Shown here piece after piece: positions 9,665 through 21,918 of a stretch of 29,816 nucleotides of DNA. The stretch is from Conidiobolus incongruus B7586. Its lineage: Eukaryota > Entomophthoromycota > Entomophthoromycetes > Entomophthorales > Conidiobolaceae. Position 1 is the stretch's first letter. The number at the start of each line of letters is the position of its first letter. Below the pieces are notes generated by a model. That model saw only the letters and a list, made by a program, of their open reading frames with translations. It did not search any database and was not told the DNA's origin. The translations under genes and the position numbers were made by a program. The DNA lies in assembly GCA_000697335.1 (NCBI GenBank), contig JNEM01010333.1, positions 1-29,816 of the forward strand, written 5' to 3'.

Positions 9665-11686
9665 ATGACTTCTTTCCCCACCTCTGTTTATCCTTCTCAA
9701 CTTGTTACTTCTCAAAGCCAGCAAGAGAACACTGCTCTCTATCTGTCTTCTAGCTCATCATCAGTTGAGCCCAACTCTTCCACTTCCACCTCAATCAATC
9801 CAGCTCTCCTTCATACTGGTGCTCCCTTGTCTGATCCTATGATCAAAGCTAAGGTTAAAGAAAACTCAGCTGATGCTAATCAATCTAGCACATTGACGCA
9901 GTCTCCACTTACAGCTGATGCTAATAATGATAATACTAGAACCTTGCACTGTTCATTTTACAACGGTAAAACCAGTGTGATGTCCGATTGCACAGTTACA
10001 GCATCCATCAGTGAAACCTTCCAAGATGTTCTCCGAAGAGTAATTCCCTTTGAAGTGTCACCTGATTCAGCTTCTGTTCATGTCTATCGTAATAACCAAT
10101 GGGATCTCGTCAGCCCTTCCTTGGATAGCTCTGTTGCTACCATTGAGAGTCAAGAAGCCTATATCTTATTCTCTATGGATCCAGGATCAGCTCACTCAGA
10201 CGATATTCCCACTCCCACTCAGAGTTTTGCTCCTCAAGTTGGTCAACCTAGCCTCGATCAGTTTGCTATGTGGCCCACTAGAGACCAATCACTCAACTTT
10301 CATCTCCCTCATCCCTCTCACTTGAATCAACCTTTTGCTTACACTACTGATGGCAAAGATTCTTCTCTTTACACCAAATCTCAGCCAATGCAAATGGAAT
10401 TCCCCTTTTCTTCATACCCTGAACCTCAGCAAGCTATGCTCGCTGATCCTTCATTCTCACCTGTCTCAACCCTTACACCATTCCACCTCATTCATCGTGA
10501 TACTACAGCTTTGCTTGAGAACTACCGTGTCATTGGACCCAATGCTCTCATATCACATAATGAAGGCCTTTTGTTTGTGTCCCAAATTGTTGACGTTCTG
10601 TACTACTTAGATCCCCATCTTGATAAAATGGATAGAAGAGGACACAAACTTCCTAGCTTGTTTGCCAATCTTCCCTTGTATCAACAAAAAGCAAGATACC
10701 AAGAGCAGCTCCGTGAGCGCGAGGATATTTCATCCCGCAAGCAGAGAATTTGCCGTGAAACCTTAGGCCGTCATCTCGAACTTTTGAGAGATATCTGTCG
10801 CACTACTGCTTGGCTCGATCTTGCAGAATTCAAGGAAGTCCGTGCTGGTGTTGAAGGCTTAATCAACACCATCCAATCTCACATGAACTACCTTGAAAGA
10901 GTCAACAATAATATGCGTAATTTACACGAGCGTTCAGAACCGGCTCGTGACGTTCGTAAGCATATGAAGACTTATGTCATTGAATCCAAAAAAGGACCCA
11001 CCTCACCTACTTATATCCCCCTTTCTCATCTCCTACACTTGCAACCCTGCTACCAACCTATCTCCTTACAGGACATTGAACCCTCCGATACTAAGCGCAA
11101 ATGGAAATACATTCATGGTATCGCTATTGATGTCCCCATTATGCTTTGCAGATACACTCAAGGCAATTACCTTGGCACACTAAACTTCTGTTGGAGAATT
11201 CCCTCTGATCCTGCTCAAAGAGATCCTGAACAACACGAAAGAGCACTTCAGTTGGTTGCCGATCAATTACCCAAATATCCTACCAGATCCATGCGCGGAC
11301 CCATTAAGCGTAACCGCAACGCCGCCAACTCAAAATCCTTTTCAGAAGTTTCCCCTCTCTCCCATGCCCCCTCTACCACTTCACCCATTCCTAACGAAAG
11401 TGCACGCCCTATGCCCCAAAGATTCAACACCATTGGCGAATACACTCCCATGTACTCATCTCAGCTCAACTACACTCAGGCTAACCTCCCCACTTCCTCG
11501 GGATATCCTTTGATTCAGGTTCCCGCTGGACCCCAATACAGTCAAGTTCCCCCCATGCCTGTGATAAATCCCTGTGATTTTATGTCTTTTGGTGATCGAT
11601 CCAACTCCATTGACTATTCCAGTCTTCCCTCCCACTATCCAGGCTCTCGCATGATCCCACTTGACTTATCAGCTAATGGAGTTTAA
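9665..11686 (+). CDS. Uncharacterised 673-residue protein with a central helical domain and disordered flanks
   Basis: One uninterrupted frame of 673 codons; an in-frame stop lies two codons before the ATG, so this is the first possible start. I do not recognise the family. Residues 1-92 are rich in S, T, Q and N and look disordered. Residues 93-170 look like a small beta-rich fold (LHCSFYNGKTSVMSDCTVTA..., alternating hydrophobics, ending EAYILFS), perhaps ubiquitin-like or PB1-like, but that is a guess from pattern. Residues 171-272 are P/Q/S-rich linker. Residues 275-440 are strongly helical and charged, with arginine-rich heptad-like stretches around 340-385. Residues 443-535 mix strands and helix and hold two cysteines near 490-510. 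A basic patch RGPIKRNRN (544-552) could be a nuclear signal. The tail to 673 is again P/S/Y-rich. No signal peptide or membrane helix is seen. Disordered ends around an ordered core suit a regulatory or scaffold protein. It is the least AT-rich gene in the window. Confidence 0.8.
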   Translation: MTSFPTSVYPSQLVTSQSQQENTALYLSSSSSSVEPNSSTSTSINPALLHTGAPLSDPMIKAKVKENSADANQSSTLTQSPLTADANNDNTRTLHCSFYNGKTSVMSDCTVTASISETFQDVLRRVIPFEVSPDSASVHVYRNNQWDLVSPSLDSSVATIESQEAYILFSMDPGSAHSDDIPTPTQSFAPQVGQPSLDQFAMWPTRDQSLNFHLPHPSHLNQPFAYTTDGKDSSLYTKSQPMQMEFPFSSYPEPQQAMLADPSFSPVSTLTPFHLIHRDTTALLENYRVIGPNALISHNEGLLFVSQIVDVLYYLDPHLDKMDRRGHKLPSLFANLPLYQQKARYQEQLREREDISSRKQRICRETLGRHLELLRDICRTTAWLDLAEFKEVRAGVEGLINTIQSHMNYLERVNNNMRNLHERSEPARDVRKHMKTYVIESKKGPTSPTYIPLSHLLHLQPCYQPISLQDIEPSDTKRKWKYIHGIAIDVPIMLCRYTQGNYLGTLNFCWRIPSDPAQRDPEQHERALQLVADQLPKYPTRSMRGPIKRNRNAANSKSFSEVSPLSHAPSTTSPIPNESARPMPQRFNTIGEYTPMYSSQLNYTQANLPTSSGYPLIQVPAGPQYSQVPPMPVINPCDFMSFGDRSNSIDYSSLPSHYPGSRMIPLDLSANGV

Positions 11687-11693
11687 TATGAAA

Positions 11694-11710
11694 CAAATGA
11701 ACGTCATTTG
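11694..11710 (+). terminator. Perfect hairpin in the 3' untranslated region
   Basis: CAAATGA, loop ACG, TCATTTG gives a seven-pair perfect stem eight bases after the TAA stop. In a fungal nuclear gene this would be a 3' UTR structure, not an intrinsic terminator. It may affect message stability or end formation, or be chance. Confidence 0.35.
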
Positions 11711-11877
11711 CTTTGAAAATGCCCCATAATAGGCTCATGCGAACCTTCTTTCAACCTCTGCAAATGCCGCTTATTTGTAATGCTGCTCTTTCTCGTATTT
11801 TTATTTAATTTTTATTCAAAATTTCCTCTCTTGGTATTTTTATGACATTCTTACGATGATAAAATTAATTACGCTCG

Positions 11878-11918
11878 CTTCCCCTCCTTCTTTACTCCTC
11901 TCCCCTTCCTTCCTCCTT
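11878..11918 (+). repeat. Polypyrimidine tract, 41 bases with one purine
   Basis: A run of C and T broken by a single A, about 190 bases after the stop of the 673-residue gene, in otherwise AT-rich DNA. The complementary strand has G runs such as GGGG and GAGG. An AATAAA follows at 11961-11966 and may serve as a distant polyadenylation signal. Confidence 0.7.
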
Positions 11919-12887
11919 ATACTTTTTTAATTAATAATTCTATACTATACAATTTAATACAATAAACTCAATATACTAATAATGCTTATTCAAATATCTT
12001 GTTGCATATTTGATTTCTGTCTCATGTGAAATGGATAACAATATTATACTAATGTTTTAAAATTTGTGGTTATTAAAAAAATGGGCCAAATCTTATATTA
12101 ACTATGCCAAATTTTGAATCCAATTAGAGCATAAAATTTTAATGACGAAACCCTCTAAAAATTCAAAATTGTGAATTAATAATTGGATTGGCACTTAATA
12201 TAGTTAACTAAATTTGTATTAAATTTCAATTTTTGGATAATCGAATCATAATACAATTAATCTATTAATTTTTCTTTTTAATAATTAAAATAATACTATG
12301 GTTCATAAAGAAATTTCAATATTATCATCTCATTCAGAATTAAGTCCAATAAGTGTAACCAGCTAAGTATTAAAATCATCATCATTACCTTGTCAAATCA
12401 GGTTCAATACTTGAAAAATCCAACCAAAATTCTTTCATCATAACCATCTATATTCAATCAATCAAACTTTTCAAATGATATCATATTTAATATGCGACTT
12501 TAATTAACTTTTTTATCAATTTGAAAGAATTCAATGGCTAATTTTCCCAAATATATATTTTTTTACTTTATCCATTTTATGTAACTTAAATTTTTATTTC
12601 AGCCCAATAATCATTATTATGGAATATTTTATTTTAAATTTTAATTAATATAATTTATATATATTAAATGAGTTATTATTATTAAATTCATTATTTATAA
12701 CTTTGTAATAATTATTATTCCTACCTTTTGTTTTCTTTATTCATAAATTAATAATATTATATAAATATTTGTATTTTATTAAATTTTGATATTTAATAAT
12801 GAATTTATTATTAATAAAGATTTTTCTTTGAAAGACAAAATAAAAATTTCAGTTAACTGCGAAATGATTTTCAAATAATTTGTCTCA

Positions 12888-12910
12888 TTCCCCCTCCCCC
12901 TCTCCCTCCT
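12888..12910 (+). repeat. Polypyrimidine tract, 23 bases, C-rich
   Basis: A pure pyrimidine run, TTCCCCCTCCCCCTCTCCCT followed by CCT. The other strand carries runs of five, five and three G close together, which could stack as a G-quadruplex. It is isolated in very AT-rich sequence, with no gene start found beside it. Confidence 0.7.
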
Positions 12911-13894
12911 ATCTTCAACTCATACTATTTTATATTTAAATTAGTTACACGAAAAAAATAATCTTTTTGAATTTATATTATCAAATATTTAAAAAAATTT
13001 TCAACCTATTTCGTTATATCATTTTTATATCGATTTTTTAATATATCATCTATTATTTAAATCATAATGTTACAATGTATATCATATATGAGTACATAAT
13101 TAAACTCATATAAATTTTACTATTAATTGTGATTAATGAAATGAAAAATTCTCATTTATTCAAAGGATATTTACTCATTTTTTAGTGTCAAAATAATTAT
13201 AAAAATTGGATTAAAATATTTTAAGTATAGTATTATTAAAAAATATTTATGCTATAATTAAAATTAATATCAGTTATTATTATGAATTATTAATATTAAA
13301 TAATTTTCTATCAAATTTTAAGCTATCAAAATATATTTTATATGATAATTTTATTAACTATTTTGACCTTTAAAAATAAAATTATTAGATAATTATGGTA
13401 CCATTATGTCAGATATATTTTTAAAAATATATAGTATTAACTTATATGTTATGCTAACATTTAAAAGTAATGATAATCTATTGGAAATGAAATCCGAACT
13501 ATTTGGTATCCAATTCCACTACTAAATTCAGTAATGCCTTGAATAGTTTAGTACTTCAATCAATTTAATCCTCGCAGTATCCAAAAAGAAACAACTAAAC
13601 ATTGGTTTAATATTTGAGATTAATTAATAAATCAATGCTACTAACAATTTCCAGAACAAATAATACATATTCAAAACACTTTTCAAATTAATTAAAATTT
13701 GATAAGACTTCCCAACTGAGGAAATCAGTGTCTAAATTGGCAGTTCACTTCCAAACATATCACGATTTATTATTCGATCAAAATACTAAAAGGATTACAT
13801 TCATAATCTAGTCATTGAGTCTATTAATTTGAAAATTTTTGTTTAAGAATTGTTTTTATTTTCTAAAAAAGAATAAATTCTTTTTATTAAAAAA

Positions 13895-13936
13895 TTTGAA
13901 TTTGAATTTGAATTTGAATTTGAATTTGAATTTGAA
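13895..13936. repeat. (TTTGAA)7 hexanucleotide repeat
   Basis: Seven perfect tandem TTTGAA units. They create open frames on both strands (alternating L/N on one, F/K on the other) that are artefacts of the repeat. Confidence 0.95.
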
Positions 13937-16900
13937 ATTAATTATATTAAAAATTTTAATAGTTTTAACATTTGATATAAAAATATTATTTTTTTTATTA
14001 AAAATAATTGGATCAATAATTGTTAGTTTAACAAAATTAAACATCTATATATAATGATTATATGTTAAATACTAATCTAATTTTTAATGAATATTCCATT
14101 CCAAAAAAAATTTATATTTTTTTACAAATTTAATTTGAAAAATTATCGGATTCATAATAATATATAGAAATATTAAAATTATAGTATAAATGGATTAATT
14201 GATGAATTAATGAATTAATATTGATTAACTTAAATTATATTATGAATTAATAAAGGATGTTAAATGTCACTTCAATTCATCACCAACTATCGTGATAAAA
14301 TATATAATTTAAGGTAGAGCTATTTTTTTAAAATTTTGGAGACAATCTTGATTAATTTTATGCAGTTCACTGCGTAGTTTTGATATGATTAATTAAATTA
14401 GTTATTTAACTATATTGGGTTTAGTCTATGATTTATTGTTAAATAGGTTTTAAACTAATATATTATTAATAGTTATTAATCAATATTTATTCTGTTAATT
14501 TTAAATTTGAAGAGTATTATCAAAATAAATAATAATATGATAATATAGATTATATTAATCATTATATTATATTTGACGTTAAAGCTTTGGATATCCTTCA
14601 AACGGTTGAATTATTTTAAATCATACATATAATTTATCAAGTTCCATTATCATATTTGCTGTCATATCCTCAATGATCTGAAATAACATTTCTTATTCAT
14701 ACATTAATTAATCAAGGATTTCTAAATTATGACAGGATAAGTTAATTCATTTGGTTCAATATTTATTCCAGTATATTGACCATTAATTAGGTTTATTTAC
14801 AGTTGATTTTTAGTTATTTTAATATGATAAATAGTAGAAATGATATTCATTAATGTCAGTTTTAACATAAAATTCTATTCATTTTATCCTAATTAATTAT
14901 AAAATAATAATTTTAATAGTAGTTTACTAGTTAAATTATCAGTATTTGAATTGATAACCTCTGATAAATTAATTATCTAATGTTTTTATAGGTAATTTTA
15001 AATTAAATAAATGAGTATAAAATTTGGACTTTTGTATTATAATATAGAATATATCTAGTACGCTAGTATTTATTAAATAAATAGATTATCTTTTCTTGTA
15101 CTGCTTAAAGGGTAGTATTTAACGGATTTTGATATATTCAAAGCATCCGTTCTGTATAATCATAATTAATAATATATCATTTAATGTATAAAAAATTCAT
15201 ATTTATTTATTTTTTGAATGAAAACTGATTAATTAACTCAATGCTATATTATTTTTGATAATTCGACCAATATTTAGTCTGAATTATTTTAGGATACAAT
15301 AAATAATTTGCTAGTTTTAAAATTTCAGTTTATTTTTCGAAATATGAAAAGATATTATACTAGTGTCAATTATAATATTATTTTATAAAGCAATTGTTAA
15401 AATTACTATTGAAATTTATTAGTTGATAATGTCATAGAATTAGATATTTGAATTTTTCCAAATGTATGATTAATCAAAATTCTAATAAATTAATATTAGA
15501 TGTATGTTGATGATGAAATTTGATAATATAAACACTTGTTTCTCAGTAAAGCCAACCAATCCCTTCTCATACTATAATTCTCAAAATATATACAACATTA
15601 AATAAGTTATGACCATTTAATTGCAATTCCGATGCTACTAAAACAGTAAATTTTATTGCATTATAAATTAAAAAAGCAACTTGTATTGACAATCGATTCT
15701 ATCGATTTCATTGTTAAATAATGATAAATATAATAAATTTTACAATCTATTTAATTATATTATATTTATTTTAAATTATTTCAAATAATAATTAAAATTT
15801 TTTTCAAATTAGAAATTTAAGGATTAATAATAATAATTAAGTTATATTTTTTTAGTATATATTTCACACCTATTACAAATATTTTGTTTGTGTAATATAT
15901 TAGATCATAATTAACTAACTATTATTCTTTTAATATAAGGTTAATATATTAATTATAATTCTTTAATGATATCATTAACTTCAATTCGAATTTAAGTTCA
16001 TCGTATATTCAAATAAATGTATGATCAAATAATTGAGAATTATGTTTAAATCAAAAAATACAAAATAATGGTAAAATATAGTTTACTATGTTTTTCATTG
16101 AATACAGTTCGTTATGTAGTTCATTTTTTTCTGTTAATATATCAAAATTACTAGTATTGTAAAACCAATAATCGATTTCAAAGTACAAGCTTTGATTATA
16201 TTATTGATCTTTTAATCATTTATTATTAAATCAAAAGCACTTCAATGAGATTATTATTATAAGCAATTTTAAAAATACATCATAAATTTTATATCTAATA
16301 ATTTGAAATTTATTAATATCAATATAATTTTAATTAATTAAACTAATTCAATTTTTTTGGACTAAATTAGTTAAGTAATTTAAAATATTCACTCATATAA
16401 TGATAAAAGATGAATTAATATCATTTAAAACCACAAATTTGGAAATAAGAGCAAAAAATTTAAATAAAATGATAATCAGAATTAATAATATTAAAAAAAT
16501 TGTGATAATATATTCTATCTAATATATAATTTTTTATTACTTTAAATTAGAAAAAAAAAACATTTTTTATCTATTTTCTTCAATTTGATTAAGTTTTTAT
16601 AATAAAGATTTAATTGTAATAAATTATTAAAAATAATTCTTGATATTTAAAAAAATTCAATATTAAATACTGTGTTTATAAATTTCTACATATATTATAC
16701 CTTAGGTCTATTCCGTATGCTTTAATCATTATCATATTTATCAATTTACAGTATAATATCCATCATTTTGAAATATTATAAGCTGATCATGGAGAGAGGG
16801 GGGTTAAGTGATTATGCTATTTTAAAATTTTAATGATTTTACAATACACTTTAGGATACATGGTATTTCGAGAATTCAATTTTAACATTCCCTATTCCAA

Positions 16901-19496
16901 ATTCATGGTTTTATTGTTTTATTGATCAACTATTAAAAGGAATTAAATTGGTATTTCACGATTCGGATCATTTAATAGATCATCACAAAGGTTTTAACAG
17001 TTCATACACCATATTCCACATTAAAATTCATTATTTACAAAGTTTTATCATCTAACATAATGATTTGTAAAGTGGAACTTACGATTACTATACAATTAAC
17101 CAAATTATCAATAGTTATTTGATGTATATATTTTCTCAGTCAATTTTTATCAATTTTTGTTAAATCCAATTTAATAAAAATGAAATATTAATAGAAAATT
17201 CGGTATTATAGATTAATTATTTTATTATATTATAAAATAATTAAATATATTATTTTAACAAAAAAAATTTTAAAAAATTATTTTATAAATTTATTACTTT
17301 TTTTTACAATTCTTATATCATATCTATTTTTAATTCTATATATTTCTATTTATATTAGAATAAATCGTTAAATTCATAAAACATGAAATATAAAATTTGA
17401 AATATTACTGAACTGTTAATAAAGAAGAATATAAAATAAATTTCATTAATTTATTTTATTATTACTTATAAGATTATTTAATAGTATTTGATTTTAAACC
17501 TAATTTTTCTCAAAAATTATTTTCAATATTTATTAATTAAAATATCAGATTTATTAATTTACTACACTTAAAACTAGTAAAATTTATATTAATTAAATTT
17601 TATCATAATCTACTATAAATATATTTATAAAAAACAAATGTATCCATTATTAACTATAAATTAACTTATAGTAAGGTATTTGAATAATGATTTTAATATT
17701 ATTTTCATCAAATCTGAAACTAAATAATTTAGAAAATTTTAATAAAAATTATATAATTAAAAATATTATTTTGATATATATTTTCTGGATTTTATTATAA
17801 AATAATTAAATTTTGGAATAATTATAAAAGTTTATGTTTAGGTTTTGATTATTTACAATAAATAACTTTTAATAATGATGATCTATTTTCAATATAATTA
17901 AATTTAATAATAAATTTTTAAAAGATAATTATTTAATAAATAAATCCTATATATATATTAATATATAAGTTTTTGATATTACTAATTTACTAAAAGAATT
18001 AAAATTGAAAAAATTTCTTTTTGTGGTTCAAAATAATATCAAACTTTAATAATTTAATATATATTAAAATTTTCCACATTTTTATTAATAAAGGAATATA
18101 TTAGTAAATTACGCCATATAAATTGGATAATTGATCAATTTATTAACCAAGATTTTATATTTTATATTATACGATATAATTTATTTTCTAACCAAAAATT
18201 ATTTGAAATATTAAACTAATTTTTTAGAAATTTTTTATATTATATTAAATATAATTTATATTTAATCTATACATATTTAAAATCATATAAGAAAATATAA
18301 AAATAATTATAAACTAATAGAATATATTAATTATAATACAATCCTTAAAATATAAATTATGATTTAATTTTTTATTATCAAATATATAATGATTTGTTAA
18401 TTTTTCAACTTAATATATTTCATTAAATAATATAACAGAAAATATAATATATCAAAATTTTTTATATTATATCTATTATCATATTTATATTTAAATATTA
18501 TTCAACTAATAAATATTTATTAATTATGAATTATTATAAAAATATGATGATATTAATTGATTATGATAGATTTTGAACTTGTTATTTTTATTATCAATTA
18601 TTAATATCTGTAAATATTATTCAATACAAATTTTTATTTTTTTAATATAGAATTTCATTAATTATAATATAAGAAACTTTATGTAGAATTAATTTAATAA
18701 TAATAATAATAAGATATAGCTTGAATATTTTTATCATTCGATATTATATAAGTGCTGATTAAAATATAAATTTATATTATTTAATTAATTGATAATAATT
18801 TTGTAACTAAACAGACTCGAAAGAGGAGCTGATTTGACCAGTTACTAATAAGCAAGAATGAACAAATAAAACAAAACTAAATAAGAATAAAAGGGGTTGG
18901 ATTATTACTTATTAGCTTAGTGTTTTTATTTTTTTCATATAGTTTTTAATTAATAGATATTTAGATCATTATTTTTTAGAAACTTAATCCTTTATTAAAA
19001 ATTTCAGATATTTAAAAATTATATAAATCAAGGATAAAGTGTAGGACAAATTAATATTATTATATAATATATATATTATTTTTAACTATTAATATATATA
19101 TCTTTTATTTATTTTGAAATTTGGATATTCTGATATTCAATATAAAAATGAATATACTTTTAAAATATATTGAATATTAATTAAGTTAATATTTAAGCAT
19201 TAAGGATGTTTTAATCAAATATGATAAATTAAATCTTAGTATATAATTTAGATATTAAATATATTTTGAACTTCAAACAAAATGATAATATAATAAAAGT
19301 GGCTAATGGTTAGAGGCAGTATAATGCAGAGGAAAACTTAAATTAGTAGTGAGGTAGTTAATTTGATATATTAGTGAGTTTATTTAATCTTCAAATAAAT
19401 AAATTAATATTAATAGATTAAATTATAATATTACCTTGAATTTGAAATAATGGGAAATTTTTTAATTTCTAATTTTTCAAACATATTATTAGTTTG

Positions 19497-20701
19497 AAAT
19501 AAATAAATATATACAAAGTTAATAGGAAATTATATATTTTTAATATATATATATATATTAGTTTTTTTGATTAAAAAATTAACTTTTTAAAATTGGTTGT
19601 TTAATTTAATTATGCTTAAACCAAATAATAATCATCAAAAGTTTTTTATTTTGGTATCAGTAAAACTTAACCATAAACCCTGTAAAATTATTTAAAATTT
19701 ACAAGCAACTTTTGGTAATGAAGTATTATCTAAATTAACAATTTATCACTAGGTAAATTACTTTAAAGCTAAAAGAGAAATTATTCAAAACCTGTTAAAA
19801 TCTAAAAAACTAACTTTAACTGTTACTCTTTTAATTGTAAATAGAGTGAAAAAATATATTAAAAAGCACCTTTTTATTTCAGCTAGAGAATTATCTAAAC
19901 ACTTTAATATTAGTCTTATAAGTATTTTATATATTTTAAAGTTTAAACTAAAATTAATAAATAAAAATATAAAATAGGTACCTTATAATTTAACTAAAAC
20001 TTAAAAAAAAGCTAGAGTAGCTATTGCTAAACAAAACTTATTGAAATATTACTAGAAACTTAAACTTTTACAGCAAATAATTACAATTGATGAATCTTAA
20101 ATTTTTATGTATAATCCTTTACTAAAACACAAATTAAAATGCTAGATTAAGTTAAATCAACTTTTTCCACAAATCCCTTTAAATAAACATTTTGTTAATA
20201 AACAAATATTAATTATTATAATGGATTATAATAGTATATGCTATTTTTATTTAGTTCCTGAAAGAAAATTAATTAATAGTAAATTATATATTGCTTTTTT
20301 AAATAAAAGTATTTCTAATTAGTATTCTCAATATAATTTAAGAAAACCTATTATTTTGCATGATAATTATAAAATACATAAATCTAAAGCTGTAAAAAAC
20401 TTTCTAATTAAAAATAACTGGAAAAAACTACCACATCTAGTATATTCCCTTGATTATAACCTATGTGATTATAATTGCTTTATGTAATTAAAAAACCAGC
20501 TTACAAGAAAGAAAATTTCTGCAAGAAAATTTAATTAGTTTATAAAACATCAAATTTCAGTCTTTAATAAAAAAAACTGTTTTTTAGGTGTTAGAAGTTT
20601 GCTAAAAATATAACAAAAAGTTATTAATAATAAAAGAAACTATTAAATTTATATTATATATTTATTTTTATATATCATATATTCAAATGTTTATTTATTT
20701 T
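19497..20701 (+). mobile_element. mariner DNA transposon (DD34D), nearly full length, decayed (copy 2)
   Basis: The ends carry an imperfect inverted repeat AAATAAATAAAYAT (19497-19510 and, complementary, 20688-20701), giving 1.2 kb, the usual mariner size. One frame from 19711 to 20634 reads as transposase. It shows a helix-turn-helix region with SARELSKHFNIS, then VPYNLT and KKARVAIAK, then IDES (first D, codon 20089), HDN (second D, codon 20362), and YS.DYNLCDY (third D). There are 34 residues between the last two aspartates, the mariner signature, and the C-terminal LLK..QK.INN motif follows. About eleven in-frame stops interrupt it, all TAA or TAG, at positions where the family has W or Q. 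I see no frameshift across the aligned blocks. It is inactive. Copies 1 and 3 are in the same window. Confidence 0.9.
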
Positions 20702-21918
20702 TAATCACAAAAATTTCCCATTATTAAAAATACAGAGTAATATTATAAACAATATCAGCACATAATATAATAAAGATAGTAATAGTCTCAATACCTAGAA
20801 TAAAAGTAACAATTAATAATAATCAGAGAGGAAGAAAATAACATGTTTATTAAATTAATATTAAGAGTATAAATAATTTAGTTGATTTAAAGTTAGTACA
20901 AACATATAATTATATAAAAAATGTGGTGAATTAATCTCCTGATAAATTCAGATATAAATATTAATTTATTATATTCTGTAACATTGGTAAAATATTTATT
21001 AATTATAAAATAACCACTATTTTATATCTATCAATATAAATATTTGAGGTGTTGAAATTTCAGTAAAATACTTTAATTATCAGTCTTAATTTAAAATATT
21101 TCATCAAAAATATTATTTTCTGGAGTTGATCAAATATATATATTTTGATCAAAATATAAATTTAATAAAAGAACTTTATTCAAATATTATTGTGATAAAA
21201 GCTATTTAATCTGAATATTTATTATGACCATAATGTTAAAAAATTAATTATTATACAATATCAAATTTATTAAATTAACTTTTTATTTATTTCTATATTA
21301 TATAATATATTTTGTAAATAAATATTATTGTTAGAAAAATATTCATAATGAAATTTGGTATATTAATCTATTAATTCTGTTCTTTAAAATTTTAGAACTT
21401 GATGTCTTATTCACTTAGTGATTGAAATGTTGTAACAAAATTTCCAAAAAATCCCCTTTCTTTGTCGCACCTGGGTTTAAATAATTCATTCAATAGATTA
21501 CACAGGGCTTAGTTAAAATCTAAGAGAATAAAGGGAACAAAGAGTATCTTTTGATTATGAATCAACAAAGCCAGTATGTAATAGGATTAATATTGACCTA
21601 ACCATCAAATCGAGACAAGCAGGTTTTTCAAACCATAACGGTATTATAAAGTATTATCATTTAAATAATATTTCAAATGTCATAAATCATAAAACTTGGA
21701 CTGATATTTAAGCTATATTTACAAATATATTTTCATGTTGTTGTAGAAAATGAAAAACGATAACATTTTAAATTGTATTAATTTAGCTTAAATATAGTCA
21801 AAGCTAAATGTAACTCACAGAAAGTCTTAAATATAGGGATGACATAATTAATGAGTTAAAAATTGTTTAAGGATTTTATGTAAAATGAATAATTGAAATT
21901 AATATTAATTATTATATA
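20702..21918. other. AT-rich spacer between repeats
   Basis: No gene. A less AT-rich patch at 21430-21640 begins TGTTGTAACA, which resembles an LTR start, but no matching end with a target duplication was found. The rest is low-complexity AT. Confidence 0.5.

Larger units (their letters stand above)
11970..19490. other. Large AT-rich desert, about 7.5 kb
   Basis: No coding region on either strand. Slightly less AT-rich islands at 12300-12480 and 13480-13830 have no readable protein. 17200-18800 is extremely AT-rich with almost no C or G runs, the look of the decayed Tc1 at the window's right end, so mutated transposons are likely but could not be identified. Confidence 0.6.

Noticed and set aside
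10050-11513. Smaller open frames overlapping the 673-residue gene on both strands
   Set aside because: They lie wholly inside the long frame, whose composition and length make it the real gene.
13839-14054. Open frames on both strands over the hexamer repeat
   Set aside because: They consist of translations of TTTGAA repeats and AT-rich flanks (alternating L/N or F/K) and have no domain.
18790-18930. Less AT-rich patch with CTAATAAG/CTTATTAG arms, considered as an RNA gene
   Set aside because: No tRNA cloverleaf, B box or known RNA fold could be drawn.
19711-20634. Reading TAG and TAA as sense codons (altered genetic code) to explain the open mariner frame
   Set aside because: Stops stand at both W and Q sites, other copies have TGG at the same codons, and the host genes here use the standard code with normal stops.
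21431-21570. TGTTGTAACA start and a CAACA further on, resembling a small LTR
   Set aside because: There is no target duplication and no second copy in the window; AT-rich chance matches are likely.
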